A DNA stretch of 64,000 nt from Neobacillus cucumis (GCF_023715505.1 NZ_JAMBOH010000018.1:38772-102771), one strand, 5' to 3'. Shown: positions 35,187 through 44,168, counted from the stretch's first letter. Translations and numbers: made by a program. The notes: generated by a model not told the origin, from the sequence alone.

Positions 35187-36449
35187 TTAGGACGACTTTT
35201 CAACTGCCATGCCTGCTGAACGTGGTACTTTATATTCATCAAGAGCAGCCTGTAATGCTTCTCCACGAATAACATTCACGCCGTGACGAATCAAAACCGC
35301 TTCTAATGCACCTAAAACAGCAAGGATATTTTCTTTTCGGCAGCTATACCCCATCGTCCCAATCCTCCAGATTTTTCCATTTAGAGGACCAAATGAAGAG
35401 GCAATTTCAATACTAAATTCATCAAGCAGCATTTTTCGAACAGATTCACCATCAACCCCATTTGGAATTTCAACACAAGTAACACATGGCAGCTTATGTC
35501 TTGAATCGCCAAAAAGTATTAACCCCATCGTCTCGAGTCCAGCCATTAAAGCTTTTTCATGCAGCATATGGCGATCAAATCGCGGCTGAAGTCCTTCTGT
35601 TAAAACAAGCCGCAAGCCTTCATGCAAAGCATAAATCATCGAAGTTGCTTCGGTGTGATGATTTAGTCTTCTAGGACCCCAATAATCTTGGAGCATACTT
35701 AAATCAAAATAATTGCTGCTAATCGCATGTTTACTGCGGGTAAAACGCAAATCTTCTTCCGTCGCAATCCCACGCTCGACTTTTTTACGAGCAAACAAAA
35801 TGGTTTCAATCCGGTCATTATACGTGATGGGCGCCATCCCAGAAGGAACGGATAAGCACTTTTGTGTACCGCCAATTAAACCATCAATATACCATTCATC
35901 CGTTTTGACTTCCACTCCCCCAATAGAGGCAACCGCATCAACCACGAACAAAATATCACGTTCTCGGCAAGTCTTACCGATTTCTGCAAGCGGCTGCATT
36001 CTCCCCGTTGAGGTTTCACCATGAACAATGGCGACTATTTTTGGATTAACTTTCTTGATTTCAGCAATCACAACTTGTGGTTCAAAAACCTCTCCCCAAG
36101 GACATTCCAACGTATGTACCTCGGCGCCATATCGCTCACAAATTTCTACCAATAAATGTCCAAACCTGCCATAAATGGGGACAAGCACCTTATCACCCGG
36201 TTCAATAATACTGCATAAAATCGCTTCATTTCCAGAACGTGATGTCCCGTCAATCGGAAAGGCCCAATGGTTCTTGGTTTGAAAAACCTGGCGCAGCATT
36301 TCCATGACCTCATTCATAATATTTGTAAAAGCAGGGTCAAATTGTCCTAAAATAGGTGTACTCATCGCACGTAATACACGCGGATCCACTTCTACCGGCC
36401 CGGGGGTCATAATCGTCCGTTTTGGTGTATGTAACTCCGAAAATACCAT
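35187..36449 (-). CDS. pucG: (S)-ureidoglycine-glyoxylate aminotransferase
   Basis: A 420-residue class V PLP aminotransferase. It has MTPGPVEVDPRVLRAM at the N-terminus, DGTSRSGNEAIL (near 68), DAVASIGGVEVKTDEW (near 170) and the PLP lysine in GGTQKCLSVPSG (near 195). PucG converts ureidoglycine and glyoxylate to oxalurate and glycine. Its place 15 bases after the allantoate amidohydrolase gene, in a urate cluster, favours PucG over serine/alanine-glyoxylate aminotransferase. RBS GGGAG. Confidence 0.92.
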   Translation of the reverse strand: MVFSELHTPKRTIMTPGPVEVDPRVLRAMSTPILGQFDPAFTNIMNEVMEMLRQVFQTKNHWAFPIDGTSRSGNEAILCSIIEPGDKVLVPIYGRFGHLLVEICERYGAEVHTLECPWGEVFEPQVVIAEIKKVNPKIVAIVHGETSTGRMQPLAEIGKTCRERDILFVVDAVASIGGVEVKTDEWYIDGLIGGTQKCLSVPSGMAPITYNDRIETILFARKKVERGIATEEDLRFTRSKHAISSNYFDLSMLQDYWGPRRLNHHTEATSMIYALHEGLRLVLTEGLQPRFDRHMLHEKALMAGLETMGLILFGDSRHKLPCVTCVEIPNGVDGESVRKMLLDEFSIEIASSFGPLNGKIWRIGTMGYSCRKENILAVLGALEAVLIRHGVNVIRGEALQAALDEYKVPRSAGMAVEKSS

Positions 36450-36464
36450 ATCTTCCAGCTCCCT

Positions 36465-37712
36465 TTAATATGCTAATTTATATAAAACCTCGGTTAATAA
36501 ATCAATTCCTACTTCTAAATCATCTAGACTCGTAAATTCACTTGGAGAATGACTAATTCCCTGCTGACTTGGTACAAATAATAAAGTGGTCGGGCAGACA
36601 TCACCGAAAACTTGGGCATCATGTCCAGCACCGCTGATTAAGGATTGATAACGGATATTTTTTTTCGAGGCTATTTTTCGTGCCAGCTCTCCCGTCTGTA
36701 CGTCCATCTCAACCGGCTTCACATCCATCCACTTAGAAATAGAAAGTTCCATTTCCTGGTTTTTTGTGACCCGTTCAAACTCGGCAAAAATCTCACCGCA
36801 ATATTGATCAATGATACGTTCCTGATGATGTCGAATATCCAAGCTGAACTCCACCTCACCAGCCACTACATTTGGAACATTAGGTTTAACATGCAGCCTG
36901 CCAACCGTTGCGACCAATCCTGGGTCCACTTCGTTTGTTTTTTCAGTTAAAAAAGAAATTAACCGGGAAGCAGCCGTCACCGCATCCTTCCGATACTGCA
37001 TGGGTGTTGTACCAGCGTGGTTACTTTCTCCCTTAATACGGATGGTATAGCGGCGTTGTCCGACAATATGGCTGACAATCCCAACTTGGTTCTCATTTTT
37101 TTCCAAAACCATTCCTTGTTCGATATGAATTTCAATAAAACGTTCGATATCTCCCCGAACTGGGGATGTATAGGCATGTGGATCAAAGCCAGCAAATTTC
37201 ATGGCTTCTAAAAATTCTATACCCTCAGCATCCTTTATATCCTTTACACGGTCAAGAGTATATTCGCCACAAATATTCCTTGATCCCCAAAAGGTTAACG
37301 GGAAACGACTTCCTTCCTCTTCACATAAAGAAACCACCTCAATGGATTTTTTTGGGTATCCATATGTTTCAAATAACCTTAAGACAGCTACAAAGCTAGC
37401 AATAATACCATATGCCCCATCATATTTGCCTCCATCTACGACAGTATCAATATGCGAGCCTGTCAGAATGGTTTTCTCGCTTGTATCCGTTCCCTGCAAT
37501 CTTCCAAATAAATTTCCTACACTGTCAAAATGCGTTTGCAATTTCATTTGGTCCATTTTATTTTTTAATGCGTGCTGTGCCTCCAGCCAAGGATGTGAAT
37601 ACAAAAGTCTTGTTACTCCACCATGTTCGGTTTGCCCAAATGCAGCAAGCCATTCAATCATGTTTCCAACCTGGTCTTTATCTAAAAACTGTTTATTTAC
37701 TTGAATGGCCAT
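36465..37712 (-). CDS. pucF: allantoate amidohydrolase
   Basis: A 415-residue M20-family hydrolase removing ammonia and CO2 from allantoate to give ureidoglycine. Metal ligands are in GSHIDTVVDGGKYDG (near 84), CEEEGSRFP (near 127) and FIEIHIEQGMVLE (near 190); GAGHDAQVF (near 365) completes the site. ATG 37712 follows GAAGGAGAG; the upstream frame lacks an RBS. First gene of pucFG, divergent from pucR. Confidence 0.94.
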   Translation of the reverse strand: MAIQVNKQFLDKDQVGNMIEWLAAFGQTEHGGVTRLLYSHPWLEAQHALKNKMDQMKLQTHFDSVGNLFGRLQGTDTSEKTILTGSHIDTVVDGGKYDGAYGIIASFVAVLRLFETYGYPKKSIEVVSLCEEEGSRFPLTFWGSRNICGEYTLDRVKDIKDAEGIEFLEAMKFAGFDPHAYTSPVRGDIERFIEIHIEQGMVLEKNENQVGIVSHIVGQRRYTIRIKGESNHAGTTPMQYRKDAVTAASRLISFLTEKTNEVDPGLVATVGRLHVKPNVPNVVAGEVEFSLDIRHHQERIIDQYCGEIFAEFERVTKNQEMELSISKWMDVKPVEMDVQTGELARKIASKKNIRYQSLISGAGHDAQVFGDVCPTTLLFVPSQQGISHSPSEFTSLDDLEVGIDLLTEVLYKLAY

Positions 37713-37911
37713 CTTCTTCTCTCCTTCAAATGTTACATTTAATAACATATATAGTAATAATAATAGTTTACAATCAGAACAAATGAACTACATTAGCTAA
37801 TTCGTAAAAATTTTCTAAATCTTTTATGCAAAATAACTAAAAAGTTTGTTACAATAAAAACCAATTACATAACTTCAAGTGTTATATTTTCTACCATAAG
37901 GAGTGTTTTCG
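37713..37911. promoter_or_regulatory. divergent pucF-pucR control region with TnrA/GlnR-like and PucR-like sites
   Basis: At 37880-37896 TGTTATATTTTCTACCA matches the TnrA/GlnR box TGTNANAWWWTMTNACA at all but one fixed position. At 37859-37864 AACCAA (TTGGTT on the minus strand) resembles the core of the PucR box of B. subtilis. The TnrA-like site is only 16 bases before the pucR start, so it would repress pucR or activate pucF. Nitrogen control is inferred. Confidence 0.5.
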
Positions 37912-39513
37912 ATGAAAGTGTATGAACTTTTGACCATTCCTCATTTAGAAGGAATGCAAATCATTGCAGGAGAGTCCGGAAAAGAGAACGAAGTGGAATC
38001 AGTCAATATGATGGATGCACCTGATATCATTCAATTTTTAAATCAAAACGATTTTCTAATCACCACCGCTTATCATTTCAAAGATCATCCTCACCTCCTA
38101 TCCGAGCTAGTAAAAGCAATGTCTGAACACGACTGCGCAGGTTTGGGCATTAAGACTAAACGTTTCTTAGACAAAATCCCAGATGAAGTGATTTCCCTTG
38201 CTGATGAGTTATCCTTACCAATCATAGAACTTCCCTTAGATCTCTCTCTTGGACAAATCGTAAATCTAACCTTTCATACGATCCTTGATAAAAGAGCTGC
38301 CGAGTTAAAATTAGTGCTCGAAACCCATAAGCAATTCACAAACATCATTATGCAAGGAAAAGGAGTCCAATCCTTACTTCAGGATTTATCCCACATGATC
38401 ACGCGGCCAGTTCAATTAATCGACCAGCATTTCAAACCTATTTCCCAGCCAATCATGAACATGGACTTTTCTTCATTATTTGACGGAATTTCGATTCCTG
38501 CAGCCAGTTCATTTCCGATTACTTTTTCTTTCTTATCCACAAAACAAAATTGTACCTTATTCCCTGTCAACATCAGTGAAAAGAAAAACGGATTTCTAAT
38601 GATTATCGGAGAAATAGAAAGAAATGATCAATTAACCCTTTTAACGATAGAACAAGCTGCGAATGTTATTTCATTTGCATTAATGAAGGAAAATGCTCTT
38701 AAACAACATGATCGAAGTATCCGTAATGACTTCTTTCTACACTTTTTAAACGGTACCTTCGCCTCCCAGGAGGAAATCATTGGCCGAGCTGAGGAATTTT
38801 CATTACATCATAACCAGATGTATATTTGTGCAGTCGGCAAAATTGACGGGAATCTTCTTCACCCTACTTACACTCAGCGCCATGAGAAGGAGGATGATGT
38901 TTTTGATTTTATTGAAGGCGAATTATCAGCTTACACACAAAAGATTCACTTTTTCAAGAAAGGTGATTCTTGCATCCTGTTATTTGAAGTTCAAGATCAT
39001 GACCTTTCCCCGATTGTTTATGTGGAGACCTGCTTAATACAACTTCAAGAAAAGGTATCTAAATATTTAGTCAATACGATTTCTTTTGGTGTAAGTACTT
39101 TATGTCAGAATTTCTTACATACTAAAGACGGCTATACCGAGGCCGCAGACGCTCTATCACAAGGTAAACTTTCAAAGAAAACAGAATATATACAAACCTA
39201 TCATACAAAAGACATTATGGAGTTGCTGCGCCAGATCCCACTTGAGGACTTAAAAAATTTTTATTCCTTCACCCTCAACGGTTTTAGCGCGACAAAGATA
39301 GAAGAAGAACAATCCTTACTAGAAACATTATCCGTCTTTTTAGAAACACACTGTCAGATTTCGGAAACAGCGAAAAGATTGTTTGTTCATCGCAATACAG
39401 TGGTTTATCGAATTGAAAAATGCGAGGAGATTCTAGGGAAAAGCTTAAAGGATTCCGAAACAACCCTGCAACTCAGACTCGCCTTAAGAATCAAGTCTTT
39501 ATTAGAAAACTAA
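37912..39513 (+). CDS. pucR: PucR family purine catabolism regulator
   Basis: A 533-residue activator-type regulator. Residues 5-125 form the PucR ligand-binding domain (IITTAYHF-like LITTAYHF near 47). The middle is a GAF-like/GGDEF-like region, and the C-terminus has the HTH_30 domain (LSVFLETHCQISETAKRLFVHRNTVVYRI, near 475-505, of which LFVHRNTVVYRIEK is the recognition part). ATG 37912 lies eight bases after AGGAG. It is flanked by purine catabolic genes on both sides. In B. subtilis PucR controls such genes in response to allantoin-type inducers. Confidence 0.93.
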   Translation: MKVYELLTIPHLEGMQIIAGESGKENEVESVNMMDAPDIIQFLNQNDFLITTAYHFKDHPHLLSELVKAMSEHDCAGLGIKTKRFLDKIPDEVISLADELSLPIIELPLDLSLGQIVNLTFHTILDKRAAELKLVLETHKQFTNIIMQGKGVQSLLQDLSHMITRPVQLIDQHFKPISQPIMNMDFSSLFDGISIPAASSFPITFSFLSTKQNCTLFPVNISEKKNGFLMIIGEIERNDQLTLLTIEQAANVISFALMKENALKQHDRSIRNDFFLHFLNGTFASQEEIIGRAEEFSLHHNQMYICAVGKIDGNLLHPTYTQRHEKEDDVFDFIEGELSAYTQKIHFFKKGDSCILLFEVQDHDLSPIVYVETCLIQLQEKVSKYLVNTISFGVSTLCQNFLHTKDGYTEAADALSQGKLSKKTEYIQTYHTKDIMELLRQIPLEDLKNFYSFTLNGFSATKIEEEQSLLETLSVFLETHCQISETAKRLFVHRNTVVYRIEKCEEILGKSLKDSETTLQLRLALRIKSLLEN

Positions 39514-39529
39514 TGAATTTTATAAAAAC

Positions 39530-39567
39530 CCAAGCCGACATGTCAAATAGATCGGCTTGGTTTTTTT
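39530..39567 (+). terminator. intrinsic terminator of pucR
   Basis: Stem CCAAGCCGA / TCGGCTTGG with a 13-base loop and seven T. It starts 17 bases after the stop codon and separates pucR from the permease operon. Confidence 0.95.
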
Positions 39568-39724
39568 ATTTATATTGTACAAAATGTATAGTACAAATCT
39601 GAATTTTTAGTTAGTTTACACAATGACAGTTATTGGTTAATTGATTATTATGTAACTAATCATTACATACAATGTTAGGTTTTATAACATTAAAGATTAA
39701 ACTTATTTAAGGGAGGATTTACTC
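39568..39724 (+). promoter_or_regulatory. urate permease operon promoter with PucR-like and TnrA-like sites
   Basis: TTGGTTAA at 39633-39640 equals the core of the PucR box known from B. subtilis. TGTAACTAATCATTACA at 39651-39667 is a dyad resembling a TnrA/GlnR site (two mismatches). A weak TACAAT (39668-39673) could be the -10. Another IR, TTGTAC / GTACAA, lies around 39575-39596 after the terminator. Confidence 0.55.
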
Positions 39725-41050
39725 ATGAACGAAAAAATCGGAAAGCCAAAAATTTTCTCATTGGGTTTACAGCATGTACTTGCTATGTATGCAGGAGCCA
39801 TTCTTGTACCACTTATCGTTGGCGGCGCATTAAAATTCACACCTCATCAGCAAGCATTCCTGATTGCCATAGACTTGCTGACTTGTGGACTCGCAACCTT
39901 GCTGCAATCCATCAACAATAAATATATTGGAGTTGGCCTTCCTGTTGTGTTAGGAACTTCATTTGTTGCTGTATCTCCAATGATTACGATTGGCACCAAT
40001 TATGGGATTACAGCCATTTATGGATCGATCATCGCTGCTGGAATATTCATTATTCTATTCGCCAATGTATATGGAAAACTATTAAAACTCTTCCCGCCTG
40101 TTGTAACCGGAACAGTGGTTATCATTATCGGCCTATCCCTCATACCTACTGGGATTAGGAATATGGGCGGCGGCGCTTCAAGCCCTGAATTTGGCTCTTC
40201 CGAAAACTTGATCCTTTCCTTTGGTGTCTTAGCCTTCATATTATTGATGAATCGTTTCTTTCAAGGCTTCATGCGTGCCATTTCGGTATTGCTCGGAATT
40301 ATCGCTGGAACGATTGTTGCTGCTTTTATGGGAAAAGTGAACCTGCAAGCTGTCGCAGATGCTGCTTGGTTCCGTATCCCGACTCCATTCTATTTTGGTG
40401 TTCCAACTTTTGAGATTGTCCCTATGTTAACAATGATTATTGTCGGAACCGTCATCCTCGTTGAATCAACAGGCGCCTTCCTTGCTTTAAGTAAAATTAC
40501 TGGTAAAGAACTTTCTGAAAAAGACATTATCCGCGGCTACCGAACGGAAGGAATTGCCTTTACCCTTGGCGGTTTATTTAATGCCTTCCCCTACAGTACT
40601 TTTGCACAAAATGTCGGTCTTGTTCAGCTTTCAGGCATCAAAAATAGAAGTGTCACCATTGCAGCAGGTATTATTTTAATCGGTTTAGGCCTTGTTCCTA
40701 AGATTGCCGCCTTAGCAACGATTATTCCTACTGCTGTCCTCGGTGGAGCAACAGTTATTATGTTTGGCATGGTGGTGTCTTCTGGGATTAAAATGCTGAG
40801 CAGAGTGGACTTTTCTGATAATAACAACCTATTAATTATTGCCTGTTCCATTTCATTAGGCCTAGGATCCACAGTGGTTCCTGAGTTGTTTAAAGTGCTT
40901 CCAGAAACCCTCAGAATTCTTGTAGGTGATGGAATAATTACAGGCAGTATATGTGCAATCCTTCTAAATTTAGTGCTAACAAAGCGAACCAAAGCTTCCT
41001 TAAACGTTGTACCAGATTCACCATTAGCACCCGATGCAAAAGGCTTATAA
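39725..41050 (+). CDS. pucJ: NCS2 family urate permease
   Basis: A 441-residue transporter with about 14 membrane segments. It carries NCS2 features: GLQHVLAMYAGAILVPLI (N-terminus), VESTGAFLALSKITG (near 240) with the substrate-binding Glu, and the signature YSTFAQNVGLVQLSGIKNR (near 285). Position before uraD and uraH points to uric acid. B. subtilis has PucJ and PucK; I cannot say which is closer. First gene of the operon. Confidence 0.9.
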   Translation: MNEKIGKPKIFSLGLQHVLAMYAGAILVPLIVGGALKFTPHQQAFLIAIDLLTCGLATLLQSINNKYIGVGLPVVLGTSFVAVSPMITIGTNYGITAIYGSIIAAGIFIILFANVYGKLLKLFPPVVTGTVVIIIGLSLIPTGIRNMGGGASSPEFGSSENLILSFGVLAFILLMNRFFQGFMRAISVLLGIIAGTIVAAFMGKVNLQAVADAAWFRIPTPFYFGVPTFEIVPMLTMIIVGTVILVESTGAFLALSKITGKELSEKDIIRGYRTEGIAFTLGGLFNAFPYSTFAQNVGLVQLSGIKNRSVTIAAGIILIGLGLVPKIAALATIIPTAVLGGATVIMFGMVVSSGIKMLSRVDFSDNNNLLIIACSISLGLGSTVVPELFKVLPETLRILVGDGIITGSICAILLNLVLTKRTKASLNVVPDSPLAPDAKGL

Positions 41051-41068
41051 GGAAAGGATTGGAGCACT

Positions 41069-41578
41069 ATGTACACAATTACGAATTTAAACGATACCAC
41101 TTATGAACAATTTATCGAAATTACAGGCGGTATCTTTGAGCATTCACCTTGGATCGCAGAACAAGCGGAACGACTAAAACCATTCAGTTCTCTTTATCAG
41201 TTACATCAAGCAATGGTTAAAATTGTTGAAAACTCATCACTTGAACAGAAATTAGCCCTGATTAAAGCCCACCCTAACTTAGGAGACCGGGCAGCGATGA
41301 CGTCTAATTCGGTTCAGGAACAACAAGGAGCCGGTCTACAGAACCTTACACCTGAGGAATACAACCAATTTATCTCAATGAATCAACAGTATATGGAGAA
41401 ATTCGGTTTTCCTTTTATCTTAGCTGTCCGCGGAAAAAACAAGGAGCAGATTTACGAAGTGATGAAAGAAAGGATTCATCATTCAATAGAAATAGAATTT
41501 AAAACAGCCCTTTCTGAGATTTATAAAATTGCCTTACTTCGTTTAGGGGAGAAAATTACTGACATTACTGTTATGTAA
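41069..41578 (+). CDS. uraD: OHCU decarboxylase
   Basis: A 169-residue all-helical enzyme that decarboxylates 2-oxo-4-hydroxy-4-carboxy-5-ureidoimidazoline to (S)-allantoin. The catalytic His lies in GIFEHSPWIAEQA (near 26), and LIKAHPNLGDRAAM (near 67) and GFPFILAVRGKN (near 112) are conserved. In B. subtilis this domain is fused to uricase in PucL. Here it stands alone, 18 bases after the permease gene. Confidence 0.94.
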   Translation: MYTITNLNDTTYEQFIEITGGIFEHSPWIAEQAERLKPFSSLYQLHQAMVKIVENSSLEQKLALIKAHPNLGDRAAMTSNSVQEQQGAGLQNLTPEEYNQFISMNQQYMEKFGFPFILAVRGKNKEQIYEVMKERIHHSIEIEFKTALSEIYKIALLRLGEKITDITVM

Positions 41579-41633
41579 AAAACGGGTCTTTATTTTTAAA
41601 AAGAGAATAAACAAATGAAAGAGATGATATTTT

Positions 41634-43049
41634 ATGAGCCTAGAAGCATTAAATAAACAAGTAAAAAAAGATCTTTCCTATCTTTCATTCGGCGGTTCAA
41701 GCTGGGTGCGCCCTCTCCAACATCCTGAAGGACATGTATTTGATGTAGTTATTATCGGTGGCGGACAAAGCGGTTTAGCCGCCGCTTTTGGACTTATGCG
41801 GGATCGTGTTACAAATATCCTTGTTCTTGACGAAAACCCCGAGGGGTTTGAAGGACCCTGGGAAACCTACGCCCGGATGGTGACGTTAAGAACACCAAAA
41901 CATCTAACTTCGATCGACCTTGGCATCCCCTCCCTCACCTTTCGTTCTTGGTGGGAGGCCCAATTTGGAGAAAAGAGCTGGGAAGCCATTGATAAGATTC
42001 CACGCGGCGACTGGATGAACTACCTTCGCTGGTATCGGGAGGTCCTCAGGCTTCCAGTTAGAAATGAGGTAAAACTAAATCTGCTTGAGCCTGTAGAAGC
42101 GGGTATTTACAAACTTCACCTGAATAACCCTGAGACCTCAACACTTTTAGCCCGTAAAGTCATTTTAGCTACAGGTATCCAAGGCGGCGGTGAGTGGCAC
42201 GTCCCTAAAATAATTTCTGAAAAACTACCCGCCCATCTCTATGCGCACACTTCAAAGAAAATCAATTTTCCGTCCTTAAAAGGTAAAAAGATTGCTATTT
42301 TAGGAGGAGGTGCTTCCGCATTTGATAATGCGCATTTTGCTTTATCAGAAGGAGTGGCAGAAGCCCATGTCTTTGTTCGACGCAATGAGATGCAGAGAAT
42401 TAACCCCATCCGCCAAATGGAGGGTTCTGGACTGATTGAACGCTTTCAGACTTTATCAGACGAAAATAAATATAAGGTGATGTCTCATTTCTTTGGACAT
42501 AGTCAGCCCCCCACCAATGATACGTTTGAACGCGCATCCTCGCGGCCTGGTTTTCAACTGCACTTAGGTTCTCCATGGCTCGACGTAGAGGCTGCAAGTG
42601 ATGAGGTTGTAGTGACAACACCTCAAGGAAAATTCTCCTTTGATTTCTTAATTATTAGCACAGGTCTAGTGACGGATCCCGCTTTACGGCCAGAGCTTAA
42701 GTTAGTTGAAAAACACATTGCCCGCTGGAGTGACCGTTATAACGCTCCAATTGACATAGCCAATCCTTTGATTGATTCGCACCCCTATCTCAGCCCAGGT
42801 TTTGCTCTCCAAAGCCGGGATGAGATAGGTAAAAAACGCTTATACGGCCTGTTTGCTTACAACTACTCCGCTTTAATCAGCTGCGGGATATTAGCCTCTG
42901 CACTTTCAGGGATGAGATTTGGGATTCCAAAACTGGTTTCAGCCGTAGCAGATCAACTTTTTTTGGATAATCGTGAAGAAATTCTTGATGAATACTTTAA
43001 TTACCAAGAGCAGGAATTTATCGCCGATTTAACTGCCATTGAGAGCTAG
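41634..43049 (+). CDS. FMO-like flavoprotein, probable FAD-dependent urate hydroxylase (HpyO type)
   Basis: A 471-residue flavoprotein with an FAD motif VVIIGGGQSGLAAAFGL (near 38) and an NAD(P)H motif IAILGGGASAFDNAHF (near 222), in the arrangement of flavin monooxygenases. It lies between uraD and 5-hydroxyisourate hydrolase, where a urate-oxidising enzyme is needed, and no uricase is in the window. HpyO, known from Xanthomonas, is a urate hydroxylase of this architecture, distinct from HpxO. The fold is seen; the urate activity is inferred from context. Confidence 0.75.
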   Translation: MSLEALNKQVKKDLSYLSFGGSSWVRPLQHPEGHVFDVVIIGGGQSGLAAAFGLMRDRVTNILVLDENPEGFEGPWETYARMVTLRTPKHLTSIDLGIPSLTFRSWWEAQFGEKSWEAIDKIPRGDWMNYLRWYREVLRLPVRNEVKLNLLEPVEAGIYKLHLNNPETSTLLARKVILATGIQGGGEWHVPKIISEKLPAHLYAHTSKKINFPSLKGKKIAILGGGASAFDNAHFALSEGVAEAHVFVRRNEMQRINPIRQMEGSGLIERFQTLSDENKYKVMSHFFGHSQPPTNDTFERASSRPGFQLHLGSPWLDVEAASDEVVVTTPQGKFSFDFLIISTGLVTDPALRPELKLVEKHIARWSDRYNAPIDIANPLIDSHPYLSPGFALQSRDEIGKKRLYGLFAYNYSALISCGILASALSGMRFGIPKLVSAVADQLFLDNREEILDEYFNYQEQEFIADLTAIES

Positions 43050-43064
43050 CCCCTGCTAGCTCTC
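43041..43064 (+). other. perfect hairpin overlapping the flavoprotein stop codon
   Basis: Ten-bp stem GAGAGCTAGC / GCTAGCTCTC with loop CCCT. The left arm contains the last codons and the TAG. No U run follows directly, so it is unlikely to terminate fully. It may protect mRNA ends or tune uraH expression. Confidence 0.6.
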
Positions 43065-43102
43065 GGTGGTGCTCTTATTTTACTTAATGGAGAGTGGCCG
43101 CA

Positions 43103-43456
43103 ATGTCTGGTTTAACTACACATATTCTCGATTTAACACATGGTCAGCCTGCGGGGAATGTGACTATTGATCTATATTACTTATCAAACAAGGAATGGTA
43201 TTTAATAAAGACCGCAATAACAAATTCTGACGGACGACTAGATCGGTCGATTCTTTCAGCAGAAGAAATGAAAATGGGCACCTATGAACTTAACTTCCAT
43301 ATCGGAGATTATTTTCGAAGTAAGGACATGCCGCTCCCGGATCCTCTTTTTTTAGACCAAGTTCCGGTTCGGTTTGGTATTTCAAACTTAAACAGTCATT
43401 ATCATGTCCCATTGCTTATTTCCCCTTACGGCTATCAAATCTACAGGGGAAGTTAA
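43103..43456 (+). CDS. uraH: 5-hydroxyisourate hydrolase
   Basis: A 117-residue transthyretin-like enzyme (PucM in B. subtilis) opening 5-hydroxyisourate to OHCU. The N-terminal THILDLTHGQPAGNV has the catalytic His, and the protein ends in the diagnostic tetrapeptide YRGS. ATG 43103 is eight bases after GGAGAG; the earlier GTG overlaps the RBS. Last gene of the operon. Repeat A copy 3 begins at the base after the stop codon. Confidence 0.95.
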   Translation: MSGLTTHILDLTHGQPAGNVTIDLYYLSNKEWYLIKTAITNSDGRLDRSILSAEEMKMGTYELNFHIGDYFRSKDMPLPDPLFLDQVPVRFGISNLNSHYHVPLLISPYGYQIYRGS

Positions 43457-43583
43457 GAACAAAAGCCCAAGCGCCTTGAACAGCCTGACAAGCATAAGAC
43501 CTCGAGGGGCTAGGCGCTGGAGCTGGACGTGTCTAAAGCTGTAAAAAGTTGTACACAAGTAGTAATTCTATAATTTCCGGGAC
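43457..43583. repeat. repeat family A, copy 3 (inner hairpin deleted)
   Basis: Shares AAGCGCCTTGAACAGCC and GAGGGGCTAGGCGCTGGAG with copies 1 and 2, but the inner hairpin is missing: the sequence jumps from AAGCATAAGAC straight to CTCGAGGGG. The right part has diverged. It abuts the uraH stop codon. Confidence 0.85.
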
Positions 43584-43586
43584 TAT

Positions 43587-43632
43587 AAAAAACGTCATTC
43601 TATCTGTTTTCTGTGATAGAATGACGTTTTTT
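43587..43632. terminator. bidirectional terminator between uraH and the chromate-type transporter genes
   Basis: Perfect 18-bp stem including AACGTCATTCTATC and its complement, 10-base loop, with A and T runs on both sides. Confidence 0.96.
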
Positions 43633-43637
43633 ATGAG

Positions 43638-44168
43638 CTACCCTAAAAATAATGCACCATAGGCCAAGCCGCCTACAATTACAAAGGCCGGATGTACCTT
43701 CCATTTTTCCAATAATAATAAACTTACAACAGCGATTATGATGGTTTGTACTAATCCATTAGAGGTATAGGATGTTTTAATAAAGTCATAAGTAAGACCT
43801 GCCATTAAAATCGCAACAGTTGGCACTACGATCTTGGACAATCGTTTTACTCTTGGTGAATCTTTATATTTGAAGATTAACTGTAAAAGAACAATCATTA
43901 AGATTAAGGACGGGGCGATCGTTGCAAATTCAGCAATGACAGCTCCTAACACCCCGCCCACTTCAAAACCAATGTAGCCGGCCATTTTGGTGGCGATTGG
44001 TCCTGGCAAAGCATTTCCTAACGCCAAAATCTCACTAAATTCACCAGTAGTGACCCAGCCGTAGCGGCTGACTACCTCATGTTCGATTAACGGAATCGAT
44101 GCCGGGCCGCCCCCATATCCAACAATACTCGGAATAAAAAATGCGATAAATATTTGAATATAAATCAT
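43638..44168 (-). CDS. chromate transporter family protein, second half-size subunit
   Basis: A 176-residue membrane protein of the CHR family. PSIVGYGGGPASIPLIEHEVV (near 13) and ALGNALPGPIATKMAGYIG (near 50) are the paired signatures. Half-size CHR proteins work in pairs. It overlaps the upstream half-size gene by four bases (ATGA), and both share the same motifs. Chromate efflux or another anion export is possible. Confidence 0.92.
   Translation of the reverse strand: MIYIQIFIAFFIPSIVGYGGGPASIPLIEHEVVSRYGWVTTGEFSEILALGNALPGPIATKMAGYIGFEVGGVLGAVIAEFATIAPSLILMIVLLQLIFKYKDSPRVKRLSKIVVPTVAILMAGLTYDFIKTSYTSNGLVQTIIIAVVSLLLLEKWKVHPAFVIVGGLAYGALFLG

Noticed and set aside
39568..39724. Purine riboswitch before the urate permease
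   Set aside because: No conserved purine aptamer junction sequences are visible; protein-binding sites explain the region better.
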